64,000 bases of DNA from Verrucomicrobiaceae bacterium (GTDB lineage: Bacteria > Verrucomicrobiota > Verrucomicrobiia > Verrucomicrobiales > Verrucomicrobiaceae): the NCBI GenBank assembly GCA_947507875.1, contig CANNQP010000024.1, forward strand, positions 1 through 64,000, written 5' to 3'. The notes below the pieces were generated by a model. The model searched no databases, was not told the origin of the DNA, and saw only the letters and a list, made by a program, of their open reading frames with translations. This document shows, one piece after another, positions 10,300 through 18,920 of this stretch. The position numbers and the translations under genes are program-made. Each line of letters begins with the position of its first letter. Position 1 is the stretch's first letter.

Positions 10300-13200
10300 G
10301 GCGTGGTGAGTTGGAGGCGGAGGAAGCGGCGAGGCGTTCCCGGTGGTGAGTTGTCAAGGACGGTGACGTCCGCGCCGACGGCAGACTCGCCGCCGGGGTT
10401 GGTGGCGATGGCGGTCCAGGTGGCGAGGTCGGAGCTGGCCTGGACGGTGTAGGTGAGTTCGTGGGCGGGGCGGGCGCGGCGGAAGGTGAAGCGGAGCTTG
10501 CCGGTGGGGGCGTCGATGCTGTGGGTGGTAGCGGTAGCGCCTCCAGCGGCTAGGGGCTCGCGATTCAGGGCGTATTCGAGCAGGTTAGGCAGGCCGTCGC
10601 CGTCGGGGTCGGCGAGGTCGGCGGCATTGCCGATGGGCTGGTCGGTGCCGAAGCGGGCGTGGCGCCAGGCTTCGCGGGGGGCGAAGCTCTGAAACGCCAC
10701 GTCGCGGAGGTAGTTCGAGTTGTTGTAGGAGGAGGCGGGATACTGGCCGGACGGGCCGAAGAATCCGTTGATCGCGCCAAGGGCGATGAGCGGCCCTCGG
10801 GTCTGTGCCTCGGCGAGGCCTCCTTCGACGAGGACGTAGTGGGTGTTGATGTTGACGGAGGCGAGGTAGGTTTCACCCGGCAGAAGGGTGACGGGCGAGG
10901 CAAGCGCTTGTTCGCGCCAGCCTGCACCGGCGGCATCGTTGGCGGCGGTGAAGGTCACGCTGGCGAGTTGGGTGCCGGTCTGGGTACCAGTAACCCGCCA
11001 GAGGCGGCCGGTGTGGGTGCCGGTTTCTGAAGGCGCGCGATAATAACGAATCGCGGTCACCCGGCCGGGTTTGATGACGCGGAACTTGGCGCCGAGTTCG
11101 TAGGAGGTACCGTCGTTGTTGTCGCCGAAGGGACCGGTGAGGTGGGAGAACAAGCGCCAGTCAGAGCCCAGAGGCAGGATGGTGTAGGTGCCGACCGTGA
11201 TGGCGCTGTCTTCGTAGTCGGGGCGGTAGGCCACCGCGCGGAGGGTGACGGGGCCGGCGGGCGGGTAAATGGATCCGCCGGAGGCTATGTCGGGACTGCC
11301 GGTCGTGGGGATGCTGCCATCGAGGGTGTAGCGGATGCGGGTGCCCGGAGTGGCGGAGGCGAGGGTGATGGGTTGGCCGGATTCGAAGTTGCCGGGTGCG
11401 GGGCTGAAGGTCGGGGCGAGGGCAGTGGGCGCGGGCAAGACGGTGTAGGTGATCGTCGTGACCGGGCTCAGGGTCGCGCCAACGGCCACGGCGCGGAGGG
11501 TGCGCGCGCCGGAGCTCAGCGGGATGGGGCCGGTGTAGACTGTGCCGGTGTCAGGGCCCGGGGCCGCGCCGTCCACGGTGTAGCGGATGGTGGCGCCGAG
11601 GGGGGCTTCAAGGGTGACGCTGAAGGGCGCGTAGTAGGTGCCGGGGACGGGCGTGGCGACAGGGGCCGCGCCGGCGAGCATGGTTTCGGGCGAGGGGGCG
11701 CTGACATTGCCGGAGGGGTCCACCGCAATGATACGGAAGCGGTAGCCGGCGGGGTCGAGGGGACCGGGAACGCTGTAACTCCAATAGCCAAGGGCGTTGG
11801 TTGAGAGCGTCTGGAGGAGGCCATCGTTGAGGTACAGGCGGACAGTCGCGCCCGGTTCGGTGGAGCCGTCGAGGAGAAGGCGCACGGGGAGCTCGTTGAC
11901 GAGGCGGGGCGCGGCGGGGGTACCGGGCGGGGTGAGGTCCGCGTCGGGTGGGCCGGCGAGGGTGACGTAGAGACGCTCGGAGACGAGAGCGGGGCCGGAT
12001 GCGGCGTCGGGGAGGAAGGTGTAGGAGAGGGCGTGGAGGCCAGCCGAGAGGGGCGGGGTGAAGACATGGCTCCAGGGGCCGGACGCAGCGAGGTCGAGGA
12101 CGGCGACTTCCGTGTCGCCGTCGAGGATCGTGAGGATGCCGGGGCTGCTGACGCTGCCGGAGAGGGCGCGGGTGGCAGGGGCGTAGGTGGGCGCGGGGAG
12201 CGCAGCGGGCGTGGTGGCGTCGGCGAGGGTGCGGAGCACAACGGTGCCGTTTTGGGCGAAGCCCGACTGGCCGACCGCGCCGACGGGGGTGGCTATGGGG
12301 AGGGTGAGGGCGGAGCCGGTCCAGTCGTTTGCGACGTTCTCGATGAGGATACGGCCGCCGCCGCCCGCGCCGCCGTTGGGGTTTCCTTCGCCGCCTCGGG
12401 CGCGAATGGTGCCGGAGCCTTGGAGGCGGTGGGTGGTGAGCCAGATGCTACCGCCGGAGCCGCCGCCCATGTTGGCAAAGGCAAGGGTGCCGGGGCGGAA
12501 GCCGGAGGCGTAGCCGCCGTCGGCCGAGAGGCGTCCATCGATGTGGGCGAGGCCGGTGAGGTCGAGGCGGATGACGCCGCCGCCGGAGCCGCCGGCGTTA
12601 CCGCCGTTGTTGCCGTCGCCACCGCCGGAGCTACCCGGAAGGACGGGTGCCTGGGGGTCGCCGTAGGGGGCACCGCCGGGTTGGTTGACGTCGCGGGAGC
12701 GGGCGCCGGTGCCGCCGTGGCCAGCGCCGCGACCCATGCCGTTGTTATCGCGCAGGCCGGCGCCGGGGCCGGTGCCAGCAGCGTTGACGCGGCCGGGGTA
12801 GCCGCCGAGGTCGGCATGGAGGGCAGCCGCGGTGGCAACGAGGAGGTTCTTCGCGGTGATCCGGGTGGAGGTGCCAGTGGCGGGGTCGGAGACAAGGGCG
12901 AGGGTGGCTTGGTCGAGGAGTTGGAGGTCTTGGCCTAGGGCAATGTCCTGGCCCCAGGGGTAGGTGGCGGAGGGAGCGGAGCGGAAGCCGACGCGGGCGT
13001 CGTCGGTGGCGAGAAGTCTCTGTGCGGTGAGAGAGCCGCCGAGGAAGCGGAGTCGGGCGCGGCCGTGGACCTGGACGGGGCCGCTGATGACGACGGGGAG
13101 GTTCTCGAAGGCGAAGTCGCGGGTGTCGTCAATCTGGAGGGAGGGGAGGAGGACGAGGCCAGAGGCGACGGAGAGGCGCGCGTCGGTGCTGATGATGGGG

Positions 13201-16200
13201 GTGGGGAAGAAGGAGGCGTCGGTGAGGTAGAGGGTGCCGGATTCTCCGGCCTCGATGCCGCGGCCGCCGGCGACGCTTAAGCGCAGGGCGGGCGTTTGGG
13301 CGGATTGGAGTGCGAGGTTGCTCCAAGTGATGGCGATGCGTCCGCCGCCGCCGCCACCGCCGGTGGGAGCGCCTTGGGGGGTGAACTTGGCGTCACCGCC
13401 GTCGGCGGAGATGCGGCCGGTGCCGGTGATAGCGCCGGCGCGGATGCGGACGCCGCCGCCGGAGGCTCCGCCAGCGTTGATGTATTGTCCTATGGTGTCG
13501 GTGGCGTCGGCGCTGACGAGGCCATGGTGGGTAAAGAGGCCGGTGACTTCGATGTCGATGAGGCCGCCGCCGGTGGCGAAGCCATTGCCGCCTGGGCCGC
13601 TGCCGGGCTGGGCGGGGGCGGCGTGGTCGCCGTAGGCCGGGCCGGGGAGGGCGGATTTCAGGGAGCCAAGACCGCCGGTGCCACCGTGGCTGGAGCCGGT
13701 GGGGTCGCTCTCGCTGCGGCCGCCCCCGCCGGGGCCGGCGCCGCGTTTGTCGGGGTAGGAGCTGGTGCCCCAGCCTTTGCCGGTGGTGTCGATGGCACCG
13801 GTGGGGTGGATGGTGAGCTGGCCGACGCGGAGGGCGACGCGGTTCTCCACGGGCCAGTCGCCTTGGGAGTCGGCCTGGGTGGAGAACTGGGCGGGGTGGG
13901 TGATGAGGCCGTGGAGGTCGAGGGTGTCGGCCTGGAGGAGTCCGTTGACGCCGACGAAGCGGAGGCTGCCGATGAGGGTGACACGGCCCCAGCGGGGGGT
14001 GGTGTTGGTAACGAGGAGTTCGGAGCCGGGGGCGATGGCGATATCGGCTCCGGCGGGGGGCACGGCGCCGGTGCTCCAGCGAGCGGGGTCGTCCCAGTAG
14101 CCGGCGCCAGTGAACAGGGGGGCGGTGCCGGTGGAGGGGGGCGTCGTGAGGACGCGAACGGGGAGGCGGTCGAGGCTGTAGTGGGGGTGCGGTAAGGTGC
14201 GGGCGCGGCCTTCGTAGCTTTCGATAGAGAAGGTGCAGGGGCCGTCTTTCACGGGGAGGTTGGAGAGCCAGATGCCGCCGGTCTTTTCGGTGGCATATTC
14301 GGAGCCGTTGAGGCGGTAGTAGCGGAAGTCTTCAAAGCCTTCGGCTTGGATGATGCGGGCGGGGCCCTCGGAGCGGCCGGCGAGGGTGGTCTCGGTGCGG
14401 CGGAGGGCGAAGGGGCCGGCGCCGATGGCGATGTGGCCGCGGGCGTTGAAGAGACCGTCGCCGCGGACGACGACGATGTCGGCCCCGAGGGGGTCGATGG
14501 TGATGGCACCTTGGATGATGCCGGCGACGGTGAGGCGGTTGCTTTCGATGTTGCCGGGCTGGTCGAAGGTGACGGGCGAGCCGTCGGGACTTTCGACGAT
14601 GTATTGCGCGCGCTGGGTGGCGGCGTCCTCGATTAGGGTGACGCCGGGGGCGAGCACGGTCTCGACGCCGGAGATGCGGGAGTAGGTGATGGTGGAGGCG
14701 GGGGCAGGAACGGTCTGGAGGGAGGGCACGGCGAGGCTGCCGCTGCGGAGGAGGGGGCCGGTGCCTTGGAGGCCGACGCCTTGGTAGGAGAGGCCGCCGG
14801 TGCCGGCGTTGAGGGCGAGGGTGACGGCGGTGCCGCGGACGCGGATGACGCCGGCGCGTCCGGTGAAGCTGACTTCTGCGTCGGTGTAGGTGAAGTCGGC
14901 GTCGCGGAGGAAGACGTAGTCGGTGCCGGCGGGGGAGACGACTTTGACGACGCCGTCGGCGAGGGCGGCGGCGACGGGGTGGCGGGCGGGATCGGTCTGG
15001 CCGGAGATGATCCAGGTGGCGCGGGTGGCCGGGCCGGTCCCGATGGTGAGGGAGCTGTGGCTGGCGGTGAAGCCGGCGGAGGGGTCGGAGACGCCTTCGT
15101 TGATCTTGGCCTTGGCGGTCTCGGCTTTGGCGACGCGAGCGGGGGACTCGGGGCGGCCGTCGAGCGTGCCGGCGAAGGCGTTGCGCAGGTGGCTCATGGG
15201 GAACTCGGAGTGGACATGCTCGAGACCGGCCGGCGTGGGTTGGGCAGTGGTGGCGGGGTGTAGCACGCGGAGACGGGCGTGGCCGCCGAAGCGGCCGGCG
15301 AGGTCGGCTCCGCCGGGCAAGGGGGTCCAGTTGGCGGCGGGGAGGCGGGTGGCGAGGTGGATGCCACCGATGGCGTTGTTGGAGGCAGAGGCGTCGCGGA
15401 AGACGGCGTAGTCGTATTCGTAGGAGAGTTCGCCTTTAACGAGGAGGGTCTGGCGGATCCAGCCGTTGGGGGCGTTGCGACGGGTGCGGCCGCCATACAT
15501 GGCAGCGTAGTCGGCGAGGGTAGTGAAGCCGACGTCGTTGAATTCGCCCGCACTCCCCGCCGTTTTAAGGGTACTCCAAGCAGAGCCTCCGCCGGGGACG
15601 GTGTCCCAACCGTTCTGAAGGCGGATGTAGCCGTTGTCGGGCCAACCGATCAGCTCGTCGCCGGCGGTGTGGAAGGCGAAGGCTCCCTGCTCCTCTGGGT
15701 CCATATGGCTGGAATTGTAGCCGCCGCGAAGCAGGAGGAAGGATTCCTGAGGGGTGCCGGGGCGGCCGCGGAGCGAGGCACCGAAGCCTGGGATGAGCTT
15801 GGAGCCGCGGTCCACGGTGGCAGCGCCGCTGGCGCGGATGCCGGCGAGGGCGCCAACGAGCATGCGGTTGCCTGTGTCGGTATGGTAGTTGGGGATGGTG
15901 CCGTCCACCTGGTCGTAGGCGGCGACGGCCTGGCGGGCGCGCTCCATGTCGCCGGCGGCGGCGAGCACGAGGGCGGTGACGAGCGGGCTGCCCTGGGTGA
16001 CGATGCCGCTGTTGCCGAAGGGCTCGCGGACGCGGGCGCCGTAGCGGGCGACGATGGGGGTGGTGGTGCCGGTGGCGTAAACGACGGCGTTGTCGTAGAG
16101 GCCGCTGAGGTCGAGGCTGCGGCCGAGGCGGCCGAAGGCGAGGGCGGCGTATTGGAGGAAGGGGAGGCTGGCGGCCTCGTAGGAGGCGGAGGCTTCGCGC

Positions 16201-18158
16201 CAGCCGCCGCCCATGGAGGCGTAGGTGCGGGCGACGTTGCGGTAGTAATCGAAGGAGAGATCGCGCCAGGCGGTGGCCTGGGGGTGGTTGGGGATGAGGG
16301 CGGCGAAACCGGGGAGGGCGGCGGAGCGGTTGAGCGGCATGTTGGGGTTGCCCTGGTGCGCGCCGGAGGTGAGCGGGGCGAATTCGGAGGAGGCGTAGAG
16401 GTAGGCGAACATGGCGAGGCGGCGCAGCAGGCGCTGGCGCTGCGGGCCGGTGAAGGCGGGGTCGGCGAGGTTGTCGTCGGCGTAGGGGAGGTTGCCGCCC
16501 ATCCAGTTTTGACCGGTGCGGTAGGTGGGCACGGGCCAAAAGACGCCGGCCTCGGCACCCCAGACGTTGGGGGTGTCGTCCAAAGTAACCGGGCCGCCGT
16601 TGAGATGAAACAGTTTGTCGCGGTCCCAGTTGCCGGTGTAGCTGCCGAAGTTGGCGATGGAGGCGCGGTCGCCCTCTGGCAGGGTGTTCGCGGTGTAGGC
16701 GGCGCGGGTGGCGGCGGCGAGCGCGGGGGTGGAGTAGAGTCGCGGGTAGGTCGCGGGGCTCAGGTCCGACATGCCAGGCCAATCAAGGTCCCACTCTTTG
16801 ATGTCGTCGAGGGAGAGGGAACCGTAGCGGCAGCGGAGGATGCCAAGTTCGTAGGCGGAGACCGGCGCGCCGAGGCAGAGGCCCCATTGGCGGCGAGCAG
16901 TGCTGCGGGCGAGATCGGCGTCATCGGCAGCGGTGGAGAGCGAATAAACGGGTTCGGGGGCGGTGTTGATGCCAACGTCGGCGTCGAGGCGGAAGAGGCC
17001 GCCGGGATGCACCGAGGCGCGGATTTTCGGCCAACGACGCCAAGAGCCGCCGTGCATGGGGACGAGGCCGATGAAGTTGGGTTCGGCCACGGCGGACTGA
17101 CGGGCGCCGACCCAGAAATAGGAACTACCGTAGGCTTGAAAGGGGGAGATGCCATCCGCCTTGTCGAGGCCGATGGGAGTGGTGGTCACAGGGCGCTCAA
17201 AGAGCGCGGGGCCTTCGTAGCGGTCGCCGAAGAGTTCGCTGCCAGGGATTTTGAAGGGGTGGTCTTGATCCTGGTTGTTGGCCCAGACCGCGCCAAGAGC
17301 GGTGTCCACCCCGCTGCCGGCGAGGTCGAGTCGCCAGCGATCTGGGGTGGATTCGGTGACAAGGCCAGTGTCGATTTCCTCCTCGACCATCAGCAGGGGC
17401 AACCCGCGCGCGGCGCGCAGGGAAACAATCCAGTAGCCTTCGGCGGCGCCGGGCGTGGTGGCTTCGAGGCGGTAGCGGATCAGGGCTTCCGCGAGGATGG
17501 GGCCTTCGTTGGCCTTCAGGACCTTGATGCCGAGGACGCGGCGGGAGTTGCCGATCGCGGTGGAGGAACCAACCCAGGAACCGTTGCGCAGGCGGACTTG
17601 CAGGATGGGAAGTGCGACGGCGGAGAGCGGAAGGGGGGCAGCGTAGCTGACCTCACCCAGCGGGGGCAACCGAACGGCAAAGACGCCATTGTCGAGCACG
17701 GTGGACTGGCCGTCGGCGGAGGGTGTCAGTGTCGGGGACCCCCCGGCAAAATCCGGCGGGGTGCTGCCGACGCGGATGCGATAGACGACCGCGCCGTTCT
17801 CGGGGCGGGAGGCGAAAAACATCAGCCTGGCCTCGCGATCACCAGCTTGCCCGTCGGCGAGGGCAAGACCGGGATCGCATTGGCTGGGAATGGGCAGGCC
17901 GTCGGGTCCCTCGACCCAGACTTGGGCTGGGGCCACACCGCGCAGGCGGAGCCGATAGGAAACGAGGTTGTTGCTCCACTCCCGGCGAGTGATGTCGGTA
18001 AGGGGCAGGTCGAGTCCAGTCGGGGTAAGGAGGCGTTCGCGGCGTTCGAGGAAACCGGAGCCGAAGGCGGTCTGGTTTGCGTAGCCGGAGCACGACAACA
18101 GGAAAAAGAACACCACGCCTAGTCGTGAAGCGAGGATATGAAAGCGGAAATTATTCAT
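10296..18158 (-). CDS. Giant secreted heparinase II/III-like multidomain protein
   Basis: A 2620-aa protein and the first gene of the operon. An AAAGGG Shine-Dalgarno lies about 9 nt before ATG 18158. After a signal peptide, residues about 30-1200 look like a polysaccharide-lyase architecture: an N-terminal beta domain, an alpha/alpha toroid (near 630-650, FDYYRNVARTYASMGGGW), and a C-terminal beta-sandwich (about 800-1200, with LLRGGYNSSHMDPEEQGAFA and GWPDNGY). Residues about 1350-1390 resemble a G8-type surface domain (GYWDDPARWSTGAVPP). Two long glycine-rich blocks follow (about 1460-1600 and 1790-1870), each with GHGGTG, YGD and GSGxGG patterns. After these come Ig-like segments (about 2000-2170), two chitobiase-type repeats (about 2170-2290), a DUF4082-like domain (about 2336-2460) and the shared C-terminal module (PNLLEYALNREP ... 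RRFLRLQLTTP). A lyase role is inferred from fold resemblance; I did not place catalytic residues. Confidence 0.82.
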   Translation of the reverse strand: MNNFRFHILASRLGVVFFFLLSCSGYANQTAFGSGFLERRERLLTPTGLDLPLTDITRREWSNNLVSYRLRLRGVAPAQVWVEGPDGLPIPSQCDPGLALADGQAGDREARLMFFASRPENGAVVYRIRVGSTPPDFAGGSPTLTPSADGQSTVLDNGVFAVRLPPLGEVSYAAPLPLSAVALPILQVRLRNGSWVGSSTAIGNSRRVLGIKVLKANEGPILAEALIRYRLEATTPGAAEGYWIVSLRAARGLPLLMVEEEIDTGLVTESTPDRWRLDLAGSGVDTALGAVWANNQDQDHPFKIPGSELFGDRYEGPALFERPVTTTPIGLDKADGISPFQAYGSSYFWVGARQSAVAEPNFIGLVPMHGGSWRRWPKIRASVHPGGLFRLDADVGINTAPEPVYSLSTAADDADLARSTARRQWGLCLGAPVSAYELGILRCRYGSLSLDDIKEWDLDWPGMSDLSPATYPRLYSTPALAAATRAAYTANTLPEGDRASIANFGSYTGNWDRDKLFHLNGGPVTLDDTPNVWGAEAGVFWPVPTYRTGQNWMGGNLPYADDNLADPAFTGPQRQRLLRRLAMFAYLYASSEFAPLTSGAHQGNPNMPLNRSAALPGFAALIPNHPQATAWRDLSFDYYRNVARTYASMGGGWREASASYEAASLPFLQYAALAFGRLGRSLDLSGLYDNAVVYATGTTTPIVARYGARVREPFGNSGIVTQGSPLVTALVLAAAGDMERARQAVAAYDQVDGTIPNYHTDTGNRMLVGALAGIRASGAATVDRGSKLIPGFGASLRGRPGTPQESFLLLRGGYNSSHMDPEEQGAFAFHTAGDELIGWPDNGYIRLQNGWDTVPGGGSAWSTLKTAGSAGEFNDVGFTTLADYAAMYGGRTRRNAPNGWIRQTLLVKGELSYEYDYAVFRDASASNNAIGGIHLATRLPAANWTPLPGGADLAGRFGGHARLRVLHPATTAQPTPAGLEHVHSEFPMSHLRNAFAGTLDGRPESPARVAKAETAKAKINEGVSDPSAGFTASHSSLTIGTGPATRATWIISGQTDPARHPVAAALADGVVKVVSPAGTDYVFLRDADFTYTDAEVSFTGRAGVIRVRGTAVTLALNAGTGGLSYQGVGLQGTGPLLRSGSLAVPSLQTVPAPASTITYSRISGVETVLAPGVTLIEDAATQRAQYIVESPDGSPVTFDQPGNIESNRLTVAGIIQGAITIDPLGADIVVVRGDGLFNARGHIAIGAGPFALRRTETTLAGRSEGPARIIQAEGFEDFRYYRLNGSEYATEKTGGIWLSNLPVKDGPCTFSIESYEGRARTLPHPHYSLDRLPVRVLTTPPSTGTAPLFTGAGYWDDPARWSTGAVPPAGADIAIAPGSELLVTNTTPRWGRVTLIGSLRFVGVNGLLQADTLDLHGLITHPAQFSTQADSQGDWPVENRVALRVGQLTIHPTGAIDTTGKGWGTSSYPDKRGAGPGGGGRSESDPTGSSHGGTGGLGSLKSALPGPAYGDHAAPAQPGSGPGGNGFATGGGLIDIEVTGLFTHHGLVSADATDTIGQYINAGGASGGGVRIRAGAITGTGRISADGGDAKFTPQGAPTGGGGGGGRIAITWSNLALQSAQTPALRLSVAGGRGIEAGESGTLYLTDASFFPTPIISTDARLSVASGLVLLPSLQIDDTRDFAFENLPVVISGPVQVHGRARLRFLGGSLTAQRLLATDDARVGFRSAPSATYPWGQDIALGQDLQLLDQATLALVSDPATGTSTRITAKNLLVATAAALHADLGGYPGRVNAAGTGPGAGLRDNNGMGRGAGHGGTGARSRDVNQPGGAPYGDPQAPVLPGSSGGGDGNNGGNAGGSGGGVIRLDLTGLAHIDGRLSADGGYASGFRPGTLAFANMGGGSGGSIWLTTHRLQGSGTIRARGGEGNPNGGAGGGGRILIENVANDWTGSALTLPIATPVGAVGQSGFAQNGTVVLRTLADATTPAALPAPTYAPATRALSGSVSSPGILTILDGDTEVAVLDLAASGPWSHVFTPPLSAGLHALSYTFLPDAASGPALVSERLYVTLAGPPDADLTPPGTPAAPRLVNELPVRLLLDGSTEPGATVRLYLNDGLLQTLSTNALGYWSYSVPGPLDPAGYRFRIIAVDPSGNVSAPSPETMLAGAAPVATPVPGTYYAPFSVTLEAPLGATIRYTVDGAAPGPDTGTVYTGPIPLSSGARTLRAVAVGATLSPVTTITYTVLPAPTALAPTFSPAPGNFESGQPITLASATPGTRIRYTLDGSIPTTGSPDIASGGSIYPPAGPVTLRAVAYRPDYEDSAITVGTYTILPLGSDWRLFSHLTGPFGDNNDGTSYELGAKFRVIKPGRVTAIRYYRAPSETGTHTGRLWRVTGTQTGTQLASVTFTAANDAAGAGWREQALASPVTLLPGETYLASVNINTHYVLVEGGLAEAQTRGPLIALGAINGFFGPSGQYPASSYNNSNYLRDVAFQSFAPREAWRHARFGTDQPIGNAADLADPDGDGLPNLLEYALNREPLAAGGATATTHSIDAPTGKLRFTFRRARPAHELTYTVQASSDLATWTAIATNPGGESAVGADVTVLDNSPPGTPRRFLRLQLTTP

Positions 18159-18215
18159 AGTTAGGCCCTTTGAATGTTTTAAAAGGCACAGACACTTTCC
18201 TGCATATTTAGTTAT

Positions 18216-18656
18216 CTATTCGGCAGGCAAATAATGGCTGTAGGGGTGAAGTTGTTTGAAAATGCGACACAAGCTCTCCCTGGTTGCTCGTTGAACAAAG
18301 CCTTGTGAAAAGCGCGATGCCGGAAGACTCCAGTTCCTCATTTCCCATTCAGCAACAATGAAGCCGCTCACGAACGGACTAAGCCAAAATCGTGTGTGGA
18401 TCCAAATCCGATCCAATAGCTGTGCACAGTGCCGCAGTAGATGCATCTCCTGGAGAAGCGAAGACGACACCTTCACAACCACCTTCTTCTGCACGACTTT
18501 CTCAGATGATTTTCGATGGTGGGTGTTTCGATCCAACAATCGCCAGGCGATTTCTGGCCTCAGGTCCTCCTGGGCACTAAGCAGAGCGGGCATCGTATCG
18601 AGCTCAGACAGGTTCGTGGGCCGAAAATCTCCATGAAGAAGGTGCGGAGCGTTCAT
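18216..18656 (-). CDS. Hypothetical protein (weak call)
   Basis: A 146-codon frame sits in the 762-nt gap between the heparinase-like gene and the beta-strand repeat gene. An AGGA lies about 6 nt before ATG 18656, which is the main support. The translation has a Lys/Val-rich middle (KVVQKKVVVKVSS) and an aromatic stretch. I recognise no domain and see no signal peptide. The gap could equally be a long leader for the heparinase operon; I find no other gene in it. Confidence 0.3.
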   Translation of the reverse strand: MNAPHLLHGDFRPTNLSELDTMPALLSAQEDLRPEIAWRLLDRNTHHRKSSEKVVQKKVVVKVSSSLLQEMHLLRHCAQLLDRIWIHTRFWLSPFVSGFIVAEWEMRNWSLPASRFSQGFVQRATRESLCRIFKQLHPYSHYLPAE

Positions 18657-18723
18657 GGGGGATCCTGGGGTTGAAGTCCTAATCTAAGAGGTTGCGTTCC
18701 ATAACTTCGCTCCGCCAAAGCGC

Positions 18724-18746
18724 GGCTTTTGGCAGGCGCAAAAGCC
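18724..18746. terminator. Perfect 7-bp inverted repeat, possible terminator hairpin
   Basis: GGCTTTT and AAAAGCC flank a 9-nt loop, about 175 nt downstream of the stop of the large beta-strand repeat gene. There is no U-run after it on the minus strand, so an intrinsic terminator is doubtful; it may only be a structured intergenic element. Confidence 0.25.
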
Positions 18747-18920
18747 TTGTATGCCAATGAACGAGTGCAGCATTGGCAAATAGGCTGGGTCACGATGATT
18801 GAAACGGGATCATTGAATCATCCTGGGAAACCTTGGGCACGATCAAGGCTATCTAGAGAACACGATGAAAAGGCTAGCAGACGAATGCGTCAAAGCGACG
18901 AACTCACCACAGCACGAAGA

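Noticed and set aside
8164..10452. A 762-codon plus-strand open frame
   Set aside because: Same low-complexity antisense composition, overlapping two well-supported minus-strand genes.
15279..18122. A 947-codon plus-strand open frame opposite the heparinase-like gene
   Set aside because: It is a Gly/Ala/Val-rich antisense shadow of a GC-rich gene; the minus-strand frame has clear domains and a signal peptide.
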